The translations under genes were made by a program, and so were the position numbers. Positions 1-10,841 of a stretch of DNA of 64,000 nt are shown here, piece by piece; the first letter of the stretch is position 1; each line of letters opens with the position of its first letter. The notes below the pieces were generated by a model. The model made no database searches and was not told the DNA's origin. It worked only from the letters and a program-made list of their open reading frames with translations. The DNA comes from Hemileia vastatrix (lineage: Eukaryota > Basidiomycota > Pucciniomycetes > Pucciniales > Zaghouaniaceae), in the NCBI GenBank assembly GCA_030280995.1, contig JASXTE010000010.1, forward strand, positions 22,824,823 to 22,888,822, read 5' to 3'.

Positions 1-477
1 AAGTTGCTCTTCTTTTGTTGGCCATGTGAGAAGTTGAGATTCCAAGGAGTTGATGTCAGTGATACATCGTTTGGTATAAGTGTTAACTGAACCATACCCT
101 AAATCAAAGACATTTTATAAACGTTTCAAAGCGGCTCCATTACCATTTGGACCCAAACGACATAGTGTGATGGCCAACTGAATTGAAGGATGTCGTTGTT
201 ATTTTTGAGAATTATTGTGAAATATGGAATGATCCTGAATAAGCTCAAGCAATTTAAGGAAACATTCCTGAGAATTCCTGAACAGCTGTCTAAAACTGGG
301 TGTAGATAGGTTAAGAAGTGTTTGGATGGTGTACTTGGGGTTATGAAGTACTTGAGGCTTTCTGGGAAGAAGGTAACATTTCCTGGCCATTTTTGATAAA
401 AAAACAAAATCTTCTTCTAGATCAGAATCAGAATTAGAATCAGAGTCCAAGAGAAGTTCAAGAGCCATGAAAGTCAT
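1..477 (-). pseudogene. PIF/Harbinger-type DDE nuclease, N-terminal part, broken and cut by window edge
   Basis: The minus strand encodes an acidic Ser/Asp N-terminus, then FRQLFRNSQECFLKLLELI, HSIFHNNSQ, RHPSIQLAITLCRLG, NGNGAALKRL, GYGSVNTYTKR and LLTWPTKEE. This order is typical of the region before the catalytic domain in fungal HARBI1-like transposases, which cut and move PIF/Harbinger DNA transposons. The frame stays the same from 477 to 1, but two TAA codons interrupt it, at 199-201 and 115-117. The copy therefore cannot make a full protein. The catalytic DDE core would lie left of base 1. The start is taken as the first ATG at 477; the family start could differ. Family assignment is from recognised motifs, not a search. 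Confidence 0.7.
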
Positions 478-1289
478 TGCTTTATGTAATTTATCACGAT
501 TTGAAAGTGAGGAAGGTATAACTCTTATATGATATGATATGAAGATGTAAATGATGTACGATGTTTTGAGTTATGAAGTGTTATTCTGCGGAGTGCTGTG
601 TATGAATGGGATGATGCTGACAAATCAGTCAAATGGGACTTGATGGTGAAATCAGCACTTTTGGTTTAGAAAGTGCAGATTTGAGTGAAATAAGTCACTT
701 ATTTCACTCAAATCTGTACTTTCTCAACCAAAAGCGCTGGTTTCACAATTCTCACTTCTCTCCCTCTCTCTCACCTTCTACTACCTCTCCTTTCCTTTTG
801 TAACATTCTCCACTTGCAGCTCCTATCACCCCTCCCCTTTCAATTCCCCTCTTCCTCCCACTCTTCTCTGCTCATTAATTCACTCCCATCTTTCACTCCA
901 CTCTCTCTCTTCATTACACCCCTTTCCCCTCACTCATGATTGATTTATAAGCAAACAAACATCCCAAACACCCAAAACTAACTGCATAAAAAAAGGAAGG
1001 AGTGAAATTTCTTTCTCCTTATCTACAAAACACTAATGAGCAAGTCACAAAATTTGCTTGCTCATGTCTCAAATATTTTGGTATATTTCAAATTTCAAAA
1101 AAGAGGATTTTAGAAGTATCTAAAACTTCTGAAGTTCATTTGATCTCACCTAGCTACAATTTTAGAGCGTGTACAGCCATTTTCCTAACTATAAGGACAT
1201 TATTATTATTTTTTGATAGTTAATTAGGCTAGTGCACTTTTTTCCATGGTTGTATAGTGAAATTATCATTTCTCTTTTTCTTAATGCTG
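478..1289. other. non-genic, upstream of the Harbinger relic
   Basis: No gene was recognised. The stretch holds the 101-bp palindrome at 646-746 and a pyrimidine-rich block at about 750-930. A short open frame at 1002-1223 shows no recognisable family. Confidence 0.5.
646..746. repeat. near-perfect 101-bp palindrome
   Basis: Two 50-bp arms meet at a single central C (696). By eye 46 of 50 positions pair. The arms contain AAATCAGCACTT and AGTGCAGATTTGAG, modules that recur at 1859-1919 near the probable transposon end. It would form a long cruciform or RNA hairpin and looks like a foldback built from the element's own subterminal sequence. Confidence 0.75.
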
Positions 1290-1578
1290 TATCTGGTGGT
1301 GAGAAAGGTGGTTGTAGTGGTGAGCAAGCTGGTTGTGGTGGTGGGTGAGGTGGTTGAGGGGGTGAGTAAGTTGGTGATGGCTGTGTGAGTGGTGGTGGTG
1401 GTATTGAGAAACGAGGAGGTGTTGGTAGTGAGCAAGGAGGAGGAGGTGGTGGTAGTGGTAGTGAGTGAGAAGGTGGTGGTGGTAGTGAGTGAGGAGGAGG
1501 AGGAGGTGGTGGTAGTGAGTGAGGAGGAGGAGGTGGTGGTGGTTGTGGAAGTGGTAGTGAGAGAGGAGGTGGTTGCAT
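1290..1578. repeat. GGT/GGA-rich low-complexity tract
   Basis: The plus strand is a degenerate run of GGT, GGA and GTGAG units. It produces overlapping Pro-rich, Ser/Thr-rich and Val-rich open frames on both strands, which are composition artefacts. The many GG doublets give G-quadruplex potential on the plus strand. Confidence 0.8.
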
Positions 1579-1810
1579 GAGAGGTGGAAAAATTTACCAA
1601 AATCAAAACAAAAAACATACCTAAATGATCAAGAAGAAAAAGAGAAAAAGAAAAAATACTGAAAAAAAAGAAGTAAAAAAAACTTACCATTGGTCAGATA
1701 ACAATGTTTCAATTGGAAAACAAATAGTGAGAACATGATCTATGAAGCACACACTGACAAGGGTAATGTGTGGTGAGAAGTAGGTGAGCAAGAAAAGGTC
1801 TGATTTGAGG

Positions 1811-1937
1811 TCAAAACTGACACCCATTTTTGAAATAAGTGACTTTTTTTCAAAATTTAAGTGCTGATTTGTAAGTGCTGATTTGGTTTGAAATCTGCAC
1901 TAAAGTTAAGTGCCGATTTTCCAGAACTGACACCCCC
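1811..1937. repeat. probable terminal region of the PIF/Harbinger element
   Basis: AACTGACACCC occurs at about 1815 and again at the outer edge (1926-1937), with three AAGTGCYGATTT modules between them (1859, 1873, 1908). Read outward on the minus strand it begins GGGGGTGTCAGTTCTGG, a plausible inverted-repeat end for the transposon whose nuclease lies at 1-477. The partner end is outside the window, so the boundary is inferred. Confidence 0.4.
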
Positions 1938-3014
1938 TACTAAGTTGGCAATATCTCTGGCTCATGGCTGCCTTCCACCAATGATTGTGTGAGATTAATC
2001 CTGTACACTCCTGCTGTAAAGGTTAGTGTTAGACTGTTATATCATTATTTAATTCCTTAACGGTTGGGGTTAGGTTTTCCATTATTTTCATCTTCTTTTA
2101 AAATAGTGTGGTTTTGAAGTAAACAAGATTGAAGAGAAAATTGAGGATGAGAAAACTGAAAAGGGAAAAGAATAAATAATGAGTGGATAACTAGGTGAAA
2201 AAAGAAAAACAAAACAAAAATTACAACAGTTAGTATTGATGAAAACAAGAGGAGGAGGATTTTGAGAATAGAAAAATGAAAAACAAGAAACTTACATTTA
2301 AGACCAGGACCGAAAAAATTGGAGGGAGAAAGTTGGAGATGAGAGTGGTGTGGGGGTGAGAGAAGAGTGGTCGGGGAACTGATTCCATATCCAATGATTG
2401 GATGAAAGGGGCCAAATTACCTGGAACCTTAATTTTCTTGGGGGGATGGAGTGTTTGGTTACTGTGAGAAAAAATCAGCCAATGTAGCAGGCCAGCTTTT
2501 GAAATGCCTTTCTGCTACGTCATGATGACGAAGCAGTGGATACATTGGCTGTTTTCACATGGTGTTACTTATGTTGAATATATGTTGAGTAGCAGCTCTT
2601 TCTCCAGTGGCATAAATATTACTTGCACCATCTCCTTTTTTATGAGTAGAATTGGTCTTTATTTTATGCCTCAACATTTTCTGGAATCTTCCAACATTGC
2701 CAAGCTCATTAATTCTTCAAGTTGAGAGGACTTCAAAATCACCAGATGAATTTCATGATTAGAAGGTTGAGTTACTAAAGGTTTTGTTGAGACATGAGCT
2801 ATGCAATAGGTCCTGTTGCTGTAAGAGTAAGAGAATGCAGGGATAGGGCCATGAGATCTAACACTCTCCTGAAACAGATAGGTTAGTTTTCACCTTATTG
2901 CTCCAGGCCTCCCCCTCCCTTCTGAAATAAGAGCTCTTATTTGGATGTCCATTCACTCTTCTTGTAATATTAAATCTGCTTTAAATTTAAAAAAAATAAA
3001 AAACTTGCTTAAGA
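1938..3014. other. non-genic stretch
   Basis: No gene was recognised; the open frames here are short and unlike known families. It contains a small hairpin element at 2464-2558 and an 18-bp perfect palindrome at 2925-2942. Confidence 0.5.
2464..2558. repeat. small nested hairpin element
   Basis: GTGAGAAAAAATCAGCC at the left pairs with GGCTGTTTTCAC at the right, allowing a 5-bp gap. In the middle a near-perfect 23-bp palindrome (2513-2535, TGCTACGTCAT then ATGACGAAGCA) forms a second stem. The size and outer inverted repeats suit a tiny MITE. Confidence 0.45.
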
Positions 3015-3054
3015 TACAACTAATAAACCCCACTTAAAACCTTAAAAGACATAT

Positions 3055-3672
3055 TCCTATTGGAATATTATTAGATTCATTAGATTAAGATGATTATCAT
3101 TCATTTCTATATGTAAACATTAAACTACTTTTGTTTCCATTTACTTTCCTTCCATAGCCTGGTTCTCTTTGCATATTGTGCCTAGTTTACTATAAAAAGG
3201 AGATTCTTCTGTCTGCTTATTGGCATCTCCTTTCTTATTCTCTTTCATCTTTTATTCTTGTCTTTATGAAATTTGACTTGACTCTTACTCTTTCACTAGT
3301 GTGTCAGCATATTCTTTTTCTTTACTCATTACTCATTAACTTCAATTATCATTCCTCTGAACCAGGTATTTAATATTTATGTTAGTGTGCTCTTAAAGCT
3401 GAAATGCATCTCCTTTATTATTCTCTTTCATCTTTTATTCTTGTCTTTACAACATTTGACTTGACTCTTACTTATTATTTGTTTTTCTTACTCTTTCATT
3501 AGTGTGGCAGAATATTCTTTTTCTTTACTCATTACATATTAACTTCAATTATCATTCCTCTGAGCCAGGTATTTAATATTTATTGTGGAGGAATATTATT
3601 TTTCTTCATTTGTTACTTATTAACTTCGATTATCATTTTTCTGAGCCAGGAGTTTCCCAAGCATATAATACA
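3055..3672 (+). repeat. copia 5' LTR with internal sub-repeats
   Basis: It aligns with 31424-31960. The first bases are altered (TCCTATTGG against TGTTATTGG in the 3' LTR). Inside, a block containing TATTCTTTTTCTTTACTCAT followed by a GAGCCAGGTATTTAATATTT-like segment is repeated two to three times. The end is placed where the two LTR copies stop matching, near the CAAGCATATAAT motif. Confidence 0.7.
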
Positions 3673-3822
3673 ATTGTTTATGGGCCCAGCGCTCCTCTAA
3701 ACTAGTACAAACTGGAATCCTCACCCACAAGCTCTGACTCTGCTGAATCAACCTCATCTCTAGAAACTTTCTCTCAAAAACTATTGTCTTCTGTGATCAA
3801 CAAACCTGTAATCTGGAAATAA

Positions 3823-4530
3823 ATGGAGTCATCATCCTATTCAGAGACTAAAGGGGTTGAAATTCTCACAAAAAAAAACTATTCCACCTGGAAAAACCAG
3901 ATGTACTATGCCTTGGGGATTTGTAATCTTGATAAATTTCTTCTTAAAACTGTTGTTTCCCCAACATATGCCAATTCCCTCTACACTTTCAACTTTTGTA
4001 AAAAGTAAACTTCCATGATAATATGAATTTTTATGGATCCCAAAAATCATACTTGCTTTTTCTAAGAAAAATATGTATTCAACCCTTTCAATCTTTGGGA
4101 ACAGATTTGTGAACAATATGCTTCTAATTCCGCCAAGAATAGTGCAAGTGTAGTCACTAACCTATTTAATATTCACTTTGACGTCCCTGATATGTCAGTT
4201 GCCATCAAAGAGTTCTGATCCAATCTCAAACTTCTAAATGAGGTTTTTCCTTCTCTCTTCTCAGTAAAAGTTCTCTCAACTATCATCACCTTTTATATCT
4301 TACATAAAATACCTGAATCGTATTGAAACATCTCTCACCTCATCTTTATCAACATTAAGGTGACTAAGAGAAACCTGTCTATTTAGGAAGTCCTATAAGA
4401 ACTTGAAAAGGATTTCAAATGTAGGAAGGCTGATACAAAAACTTCCTATATGGCTTTTAATGTAAGAGGGAAGAACCTGTGTTTCAAATGAAAACACAAT
4501 CCGCTAGATCCTCACTCCAAAACCACTTTC
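3823..4530 (+). pseudogene. copia Gag remnant
   Basis: An ATG at 3823 opens a 61-codon frame with the copia Gag hallmark NYSTWKNQMYYAL. This is the start of the capsid-like domain that packages element RNA. Past the stop at 4008 the sequence continues in shifted frames through a Gag-like region. A CCHC zinc knuckle was not found, only a short remnant near 4475. Confidence 0.6.
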
Positions 4531-4566
4531 TTTTAATTACATCCAGAAAAAAGGGATGAATATCAC

Positions 4567-4860
4567 ATGAGGAAAAGGGAACAAGAATCAAAGGACGAGA
4601 AGGATTTTTCAGTCCTCAACCTTCACAATCATTTGGCCATTCTTGAAAGTGGAGCTTCTTTCTCTCTTTTCAATGATAAATGGTTCTTCACCACATTAAT
4701 TACTTCATCAAAATCTCTACTTAAAGCTAATGGTCATATCATATGGGCACAAGGAATGGGCACCATAAATCTTATAGTAAATAAAAAGAATTTTAAATTC
4801 CAAATGCTTTATTTATCCCTGAAGTCAAAACCAACCTATTCTCTGCAGCTTAGTTACTAA
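4567..4860 (+). pseudogene. copia protease remnant
   Basis: The frame contains AILESGASFSLFNDKWFF, which matches the copia aspartic-protease active site (normally DSGAS) followed by the downstream hydrophobic region. The catalytic Asp is Glu here, so activity is unlikely. In a live element this protease cleaves the Gag-Pol polyprotein. Confidence 0.6.
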
Positions 4861-5099
4861 AATGAAATTTCTATATCAAAGGATGTGGCAATAGTGCTAA
4901 AATTTTGGAGGATAATAACAAACTTGTTGTTGAATGTTCCTTGGATGACAATTTCTTATCATTTCCCCTTTAAGTCACTGAAAGTATCAACTCAGTTGTC
5001 ACCAATAAATCACTAATTGACCTACGTAATGCCTGAGATCACCCAAATAACACCACTTCTGGCCTTATGTACCCTGGAATGGACCTCTCCAAACTAACC

Positions 5100-5910
5100 T
5101 GTATTCCATTTCTAACCTTCAAATCTCATTGATAACCCTTTTTTCAAAAATTTCCCACTCCAGATGAAATTCTCAATGTTTTTCATATGGATCTTTGTGG
5201 TCCTGTGACTCTGGAATTGATAGGAAGTAGCATATTTTTTCTGCAAATTGGAGATGGTCACTCCAGGAACCATTTCACTTATTCTCTTTCACTTAAATAA
5301 GAATCCTTCAACTACAATTCATTCCTAAATATTTCTGAAAATAAAACTGAAAAACAGGTGAAATAAGTAATAACTGACAATGGTGGTGAATTTGTCAACA
5401 GTGCCTTTGACAATTTTTTTTCCAAAAAAGGAATAGAATCCTTAACAATGGCTCCCTATACACCTCAACAAAGTCCCTTTTCTGAACAAGGAAAACAAAC
5501 CTTGGTTGAAAAGGCTAGAGCCATGTTAGCCACTTGTTGTTTAGATGGATCTTGGTAAGGAGAAGCAATCAACACCACAACTACCTTCTAAACCACACCC
5601 TGTCAACCGCCATTCAAAACAAAAATACTCCAGGACTTTGGGATCCAAGCACCAAAATTATGTATGTTAAGCTCCATACTTTTTGCTGTGAGGTAGTCTA
5701 CAATATACCTAAACAAAGGTGTGTTTCAAAATTTGCACCAGTTGGGGAACAAGGTATCTTTATAGGATATGCTGATGGTCATCAAAATTACAAGATTTTT
5801 TACAAAAACTTGATAGATTTATAGTCACTCATTACTCATGATGTCAGATTCATAGATGACTCATTCTCAATTTCTAAGCAAATCTCCAGTGCCAATCTGG
5901 TTTTCTTAAG
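5100..5910 (+). pseudogene. copia integrase remnant
   Basis: Pieces in different frames give FHMDLCGPV (first catalytic Asp), ITDNGGEFVNSAF (second Asp, about 5370) and APYTPQQ...EQGKQTLVEKARAML (Glu region). They are followed by KFAPVGEQGIFIGY, the conserved block after the copia integrase core. Several stops and shifts separate them. Confidence 0.65.
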
Positions 5911-6389
5911 TTTCCCAGATGTTCCCATACTATCTGATTTAACAATCAAAAAAAATTCCACTCCTGCAACTCCCTAAATTGAGGAATTAACCAATGAGTT
6001 TCAAACTCTCCCTTCTGAACCAGAGATTCCCTCGACTCTCAAATGTGGAGAAACTTACATTTGGGTACCAAAAAAAACTCCGGCACCTAAGGATATAAAC
6101 AGCAAAATTGATTCAAATAATGTCCTCAATCACCCAAGACAAAGAAATAATGTGTGTAATCTAATTGTACAACAAGATGACATTCAAAAATGCTTTTTTT
6201 AGCTATAAACAGAAAGATTCATCTCTCTGGGCTGAAGCCATTCAATCCTAACTAAACAGTATCATGAAAAATTGTGTGTGGAAAGTGGTTCCAAAACCTG
6301 AGAACAGGAGGTTTCTGGGTATGGTCTGGTTTTATAAAAGAAAAATTGAAAGTGAAGGGAATTTATCTCACTAGAAGGCAATACTCTGT

Positions 6390-6638
6390 GTGAAAGGGAA
6401 TGCTCAAACTGAGGGTATTGAATATAATGACATCTTTTGCCTGACCAGATGGTTGGCATCTCTAAGAACCCTATTAAGTTTATTGGCCTTAAATAATTTT
6501 GAAGTACATAAAATGGACATCAAAAACGGCATTCTTACATGGGGTACCTGGAGAAGATGTGTATATTTGTTTTCCTAAAGGATATACTTTTCCTCAACCT
6601 CCTAACTTGTGCCTCAAACTTAAAAAATTACTTTACAG
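6390..6638 (+). pseudogene. copia RT, 5' part up to the nested insertion
   Basis: The motifs QTEGIEYNDIF, LLSLLALNNFEVHKMDIKN and, after a shift, ICFPKGYTFPQPPNLCLKLKK are the finger and palm region of copia reverse transcriptase. The gene breaks at 6638, where gypsy element G3 begins. The remainder resumes at 30338. Confidence 0.75.
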
Positions 6639-7691
6639 TGTATAAAATCCTATAGTACTAGCTATAGGCCTTGACCAAGGGAGTTGGAGTAAAACCAGAA
6701 AGAAAAACCCCTGTCCCTTTAGAAAAACAAGTGAGATTTACCTGCTACAGTAAATTGGTTCCTGTTTACAAAAAGCCCCTTTTCCAATACACTTGACTGC
6801 CTGATCAGTCAAGAAATTAGTCTCCAGACAGACTACCAAACCAAAGAGCTGAAATTTAGATTAATGTCCACACCAGAGAAAGCAATAATACTTGATGTAG
6901 GTTTCAAATCCACACCAGAGACAGCAATAATACTTGATGTAGGTTTCAAATCCACACCAGAGAAACAGTTGCTAAGTTAAGTTAAATGAAGAACTCACTT
7001 TGCAACAAACACAGCCAATTGTGGCCAGAAAACAGTGAAAACTGAGTGAGGAACAAGGATATCACCTCCGGATGGTTGTATGATAATTAGAGTTGCCCCA
7101 AACTGTCTTATTCACTATATACACATAGACTACTAAGAGCCCATGCACACCCACAAATTTGGCGTTCCTTACCACCAAATTGCATAAAACCTCCCTAGAA
7201 ACGCTTGCCAGCCCTCTAGCACTGAGGCGGGCGGTCTGCCTGAAGTGGCCTGACCACCCTGAAGCCAGAAAATTACCAAAAACACCCAATCATCTACAAC
7301 TACTAAAACCCTTAAAACACATAATTACACTATAACAACATTGGTACATGAAATGTAGAGAAAATTCTGCTCATTCCAACGGTACTAAGAACTTAACCCT
7401 AAGACTTAAGGTTAGTCCGTAAAACACAAAAAACAAACTTCAACAGCAATCTTTTAAAATGAAAAATAAGAAATTATCCCCCAAATACTTAAGCTATGAA
7501 AAATGTCCTAATGACATAAAATACAGAGAAAAGCCGGGGCTATTCAATGGTAGTACCCACTTCCCTGTAGTCCCAATATTTGCTGAGTAAATCCAGAAAA
7601 ACACCTAATTATTTAAACAATGCCATTTAAGGCATACCAAAACAACTCCAAATAAACCAACAAAGGGCTCTGCCATTTCTGGAAGACCACC
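6639..7691 (-). repeat. G3 3' LTR
   Basis: It matches 29281-30333 along its length with several small indels. It contains a 42-bp tandem repeat (6867, 6909, partial at 6951) beginning TCCACACCAGAGA. It retains a CpG block, GAGGCGGGCGGTCTGCC, that is also kept in the other LTR. A purine tract on the minus strand (GAGGGAGGAG, just right of 7691) fits a polypurine tract. Confidence 0.85.
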
Positions 7692-7739
7692 TCCTCCCTC
7701 AAATAGAGAATTTCCACATTCTCCTTTACCACAACCACC

Positions 7740-8376
7740 ATGTTCAGCTTTCTCTCCAAATCTGCTACTGACATGGGCCCCTGCCAATACTGCATTGACA
7801 ACAATCTCATCTGTACCATCTCACCACTGGCTCATCCCTACAGAACCTCCTGTGATGCCTGCCACTCTAGAAAAAAGACTTGCTTCAGACCTGTTCCATT
7901 GTCCTCTGCAACATCTTATCCTTCTCCACAACCTGACCCACCTTCCACCAGCACCAAAAGATCCAGGCTATCTATCCTGATCTCCAAACTGGTCCACAAA
8001 CTACACCCTTCAAAAAAGAGTGCCAACCCCATTACTTCCACTAGCTTTACCATCCCTGGTCATTCTGATGGTAAGCACAAACCTTCTTCATACTGAATTC
8101 CAATCTGACAAATTTCTAGCTCATTTCCCTCCTGACAGTGATGATTACAATGTGGGAACCATTGAAGCACCCCCAACAAACCCATCGCCCACCATTAAGG
8201 ACAAATTTCAACATCATTCTTCTCAACAGAAGCACCTCTTACTAAACTACTTCCAATCCACTCCTGCTAGTGACCCACAGGATCTTGAGAAAAGGAAGAA
8301 CCTCATACACCAGTTCAAAGCCAATGCTGAATATTTTGTTACATCTATTGATTCTCTTCTGCCTCCTGACTCTTGA
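7740..8376 (+). CDS. Zn2Cys6-like cluster protein encoded antisense inside G3 (two exons)
   Basis: The ATG at 7740 (context ACCATG) opens exon 1 (7740-8070). A GTAAGC donor at 8071 and a TTCTAG acceptor ending at 8119 define a 49-bp intron with a CTGAC branch-like site. Exon 2 (8120-8376) then continues in frame to a TGA, giving 195 residues. The N-terminus has six cysteines (15, 18, 25, 38, 41, 48) spaced CX2CX6CX12CX2CX6C. That is the spacing of fungal Zn(II)2Cys6 DNA-binding clusters, but the basic triad SCDACHSRKKTC comes second, not first. The rest is Ser/Pro/Thr-rich with a helical C-terminus (LEKRKNLIHQFKANAEYF). It starts 49 bp from the LTR, on the opposite strand to gag-pol. A role as a DNA-binding regulator is inference; it could also be a captured host gene. 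Confidence 0.65.
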
Positions 8377-8458
8377 TTAATCTCTTAACTTAGATAAAAA
8401 AAAATTCTTGACCTCTCCAGACTTCCTGAATGTAGCCAATCATAAAAAAAAGTTTCCT

Positions 8459-8694
8459 CAGTTTAAAGTCTTGGGGGACTAATCCTCAGTTTTAAGTCAT
8501 GGGGGACTAACAGCCCTCATTTTATAGTCTTGGGGGACTCAAAACCCTCAGTTTATAGTCTTGGGGGAGTAAAAACCTAAATCAAAAATACAGAACCAGA
8601 GATCAAAACATTTAAGACCCAAAGAAATAAATTAACATTCTGGGGTAACTGTTTCTACAGAGCAGCCAGCTCATCAGTTACCCCCACACTTGCC
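8459..8694. repeat. G3 hairpin module: four H2 motifs and one H3 motif
   Basis: H2 copies start at 8459, 8487, 8518 and 8549 (type CAGTTTAAAGTC, loop TTGGGG, GACT). They are followed by H3 at 8642-8685, where GGGGTAACTG pairs with CAGTTACCCC around an AGAGCAGCCAGCTC loop and is followed by CACACTTGCC. A further H2 copy starts at 8758, just before the G1 insertion. Confidence 0.75.
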
Positions 8695-8790
8695 TTAACA
8701 AAATTCAGAGACTCCTCCTTGGATGCCCCCTGCCAGAATCACTCCCACTCCCATAATCAGTTTATAGTCCTGAAAGACTCAGACATTAAC

Positions 8791-9902
8791 TGTCAGCCAG
8801 GCTGTACCAGGAGCCCAGTAAAACTTATGTTAAGTTATTGGACCTGAAAGAGGGCGAAAATTTATGCTTTTTATGTATATAAATTAATATTATATTGAAT
8901 AATAAAATTAAGTACAAATTACCTTATTAAATAAAATTAAAATAAGGGTTATATTTATTTTATTATGTTATTAATTATATACTATTAAAATAAACATAAA
9001 TTATATTATATTCTATAAAAAATTGGGCGCATTTTTATGTATTTAAATAATTATAAAATAATAATTAATTAATTATAATATTATATTATACTTATAAGGC
9101 AAAATGTTGACTTATAATAATATTAATTAATTATTAGACCCTTATAATAATTTATACATTATTATCCCTGATTTTTGGGCGCTTCTGTGGCTCAAAATTA
9201 TGTAATTAAATTTATTAAACCATTTAAACTAATTACATTCTCATATTTTAATCTAAAATAATTACTTATATTAATTGTATGAATTAAACTAGTAATATAT
9301 TACATTCCACTTTAAAATAGTACTGCATAATACTTATTTTAAATTACATTAGTTATTTTTTATATGTCTTGTACTTATTTATGCGTAATATCCAGGGAGA
9401 AATAATACTGGTGAAATATTGGCTACTGCATTTTAACAATTTAGTACATTTTTTTGATTTCTCACCCCTTACATTTACTCATAAATTATTGTATTTACTT
9501 TTATGGCGCTTCAGAGGGCCCCTTGGCTATATAAGGGCCTTGGGAACCCCCTTCAGCTGCATCACTTACATTATTACACTTTATTTACACTTATACATTT
9601 TTATACACGTATTGATTCCTTTTTTTTAACTAGTAATACATTTAGTTGAAATAAAATAAATAAATACTATATACAAGATCTTAAGGTTGCGGTAAGAACA
9701 TTAAACTATAATATTTGACTGCTGCGCATTGAAACTAGAGTACTTACATTACAATAATATTAAAACTACTCACTTTATATATTAAACCTTTTCCCTTGTT
9801 TGTGTCCTTCCCTCTTTTCCTACTTTCCATTCTTTGTCTTCTTGTGTTTCTTCCTCCTTTTTCTTCTTTTCTTCTTCCACCTTCTAGACGACTGCGCCAA
9901 TA
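8791..9902 (+). repeat. G1 5' LTR
   Basis: It begins TGTCAGCCAGGCTGTACCAG, a start shared with G2 and the solo LTR at 40249-41386. It ends near CTTCTAGACGACTGCGCCAATA. The middle is very AT-rich. Confidence 0.9.
9528..9535 (+). promoter_or_regulatory. TATA box in G1 5' LTR
   Basis: TATATAAG followed by GGCC sits about 375 bp before the LTR end. The same position in the 3' LTR (17779-17786) and in related LTRs (TATAAAAG or TATAGAAG, then GCCC/GGCC) keeps the box, so it probably sets the U3/R border. Confidence 0.6.
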
Positions 9903-10841
9903 CTTGAGGGCCTTTCTGAACAACTAATCGAAGCTTGACAACCATTTTGGACAAACGTCAAAACACACGGAACACTCGCGCAAAAAGGTGAACTTTTTCC
10001 GCGACCGTGAATTGAACCAGGGAACTAAATATAAGGTTTATATATTTTTTAAAGTCCTATATATTGTAAGTGATTTAACGATCACTACTGTAAGTCAATC
10101 TCTGCCACTTTCAACTATTATACAAGATTTTTTATTGCAATAACAGTGTTTTTGGCTTAATTGCTGATTCACTGAGTGTAAGTGATCATATTTTTTTTTA
10201 TTCCTAGTTGAACATAATAGAGTATATCTCTTAGTCCTAGAAACCATTTATTTTATTTAAATTATTTAATTAATTATCTTAAATATTTGGTATTATTGGT
10301 TGACCAAAATAGTATTTTATACTTAGTCCCAATAAATATTATTAATTATTTTTGGTTAACAATAATAATACTCAGTTTATATAGTCCCAAATTTAATTCT
10401 ATTATTGATTATTGTTTTATAACATAAATAATAATCTTTAAATTTAAATTTTTATTGTTTTAATAAATTTGAAATAATAAATTAAAGTTTGATTATTTTA
10501 AAATAATACTTTTTCTTTATTGTTTTTAGGATTTAAAATAATAAATAATTTTATTATTACTTTGAGAAATTTTTTTTTTCTAATAATAATAAATTGTTTA
10601 TTGTTGATAAATTCAAAATAATAATAAATAAACCTTATTGTTTAAAGATTTTGAAATTTTAAATAAATTTTATTATCCAAATCAATTGAAATAATAAATT
10701 ATTAAATTAAATCAATTTTATTTTTATTATTATTGTTGTGATTTCAAAATTAAAAAGTATAATAAAGAACAATAATTAATTACCTTTTGAATCAGTGATT
10801 TTATATTAACCACTTGATTTTTTTTATCCCACAGATAAAAG
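9903..10841 (+). other. G1 leader, AT-rich, with tRNA-like antisense stretch
   Basis: No gene was recognised. The primer-binding site should lie at the LTR edge (CTTGAGGGCC...). At 10001-10045 there is an antisense tRNA-like segment. The rest is A/T-rich and ends in a pyrimidine run and CACAG just before the ORF1 start codon. Confidence 0.5.

Noticed and set aside
1189..1690. Pro-rich and Thr-rich minus-strand frames and a Val/Glu-rich plus-strand frame
   Set aside because: All arise from the GGT/GGA low-complexity tract in different frames.
7740..8376. Envelope-like gene in the env position of G3
   Set aside because: It is on the opposite strand, has no signal peptide or membrane segment, and carries a cysteine cluster typical of fungal nuclear proteins.
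9369..9629. 86-codon frame present in both G1 LTRs (also 17620-17880)
   Set aside because: Identical because the LTRs are near identical; it spans the TATA and transcription-start region and has no protein features.
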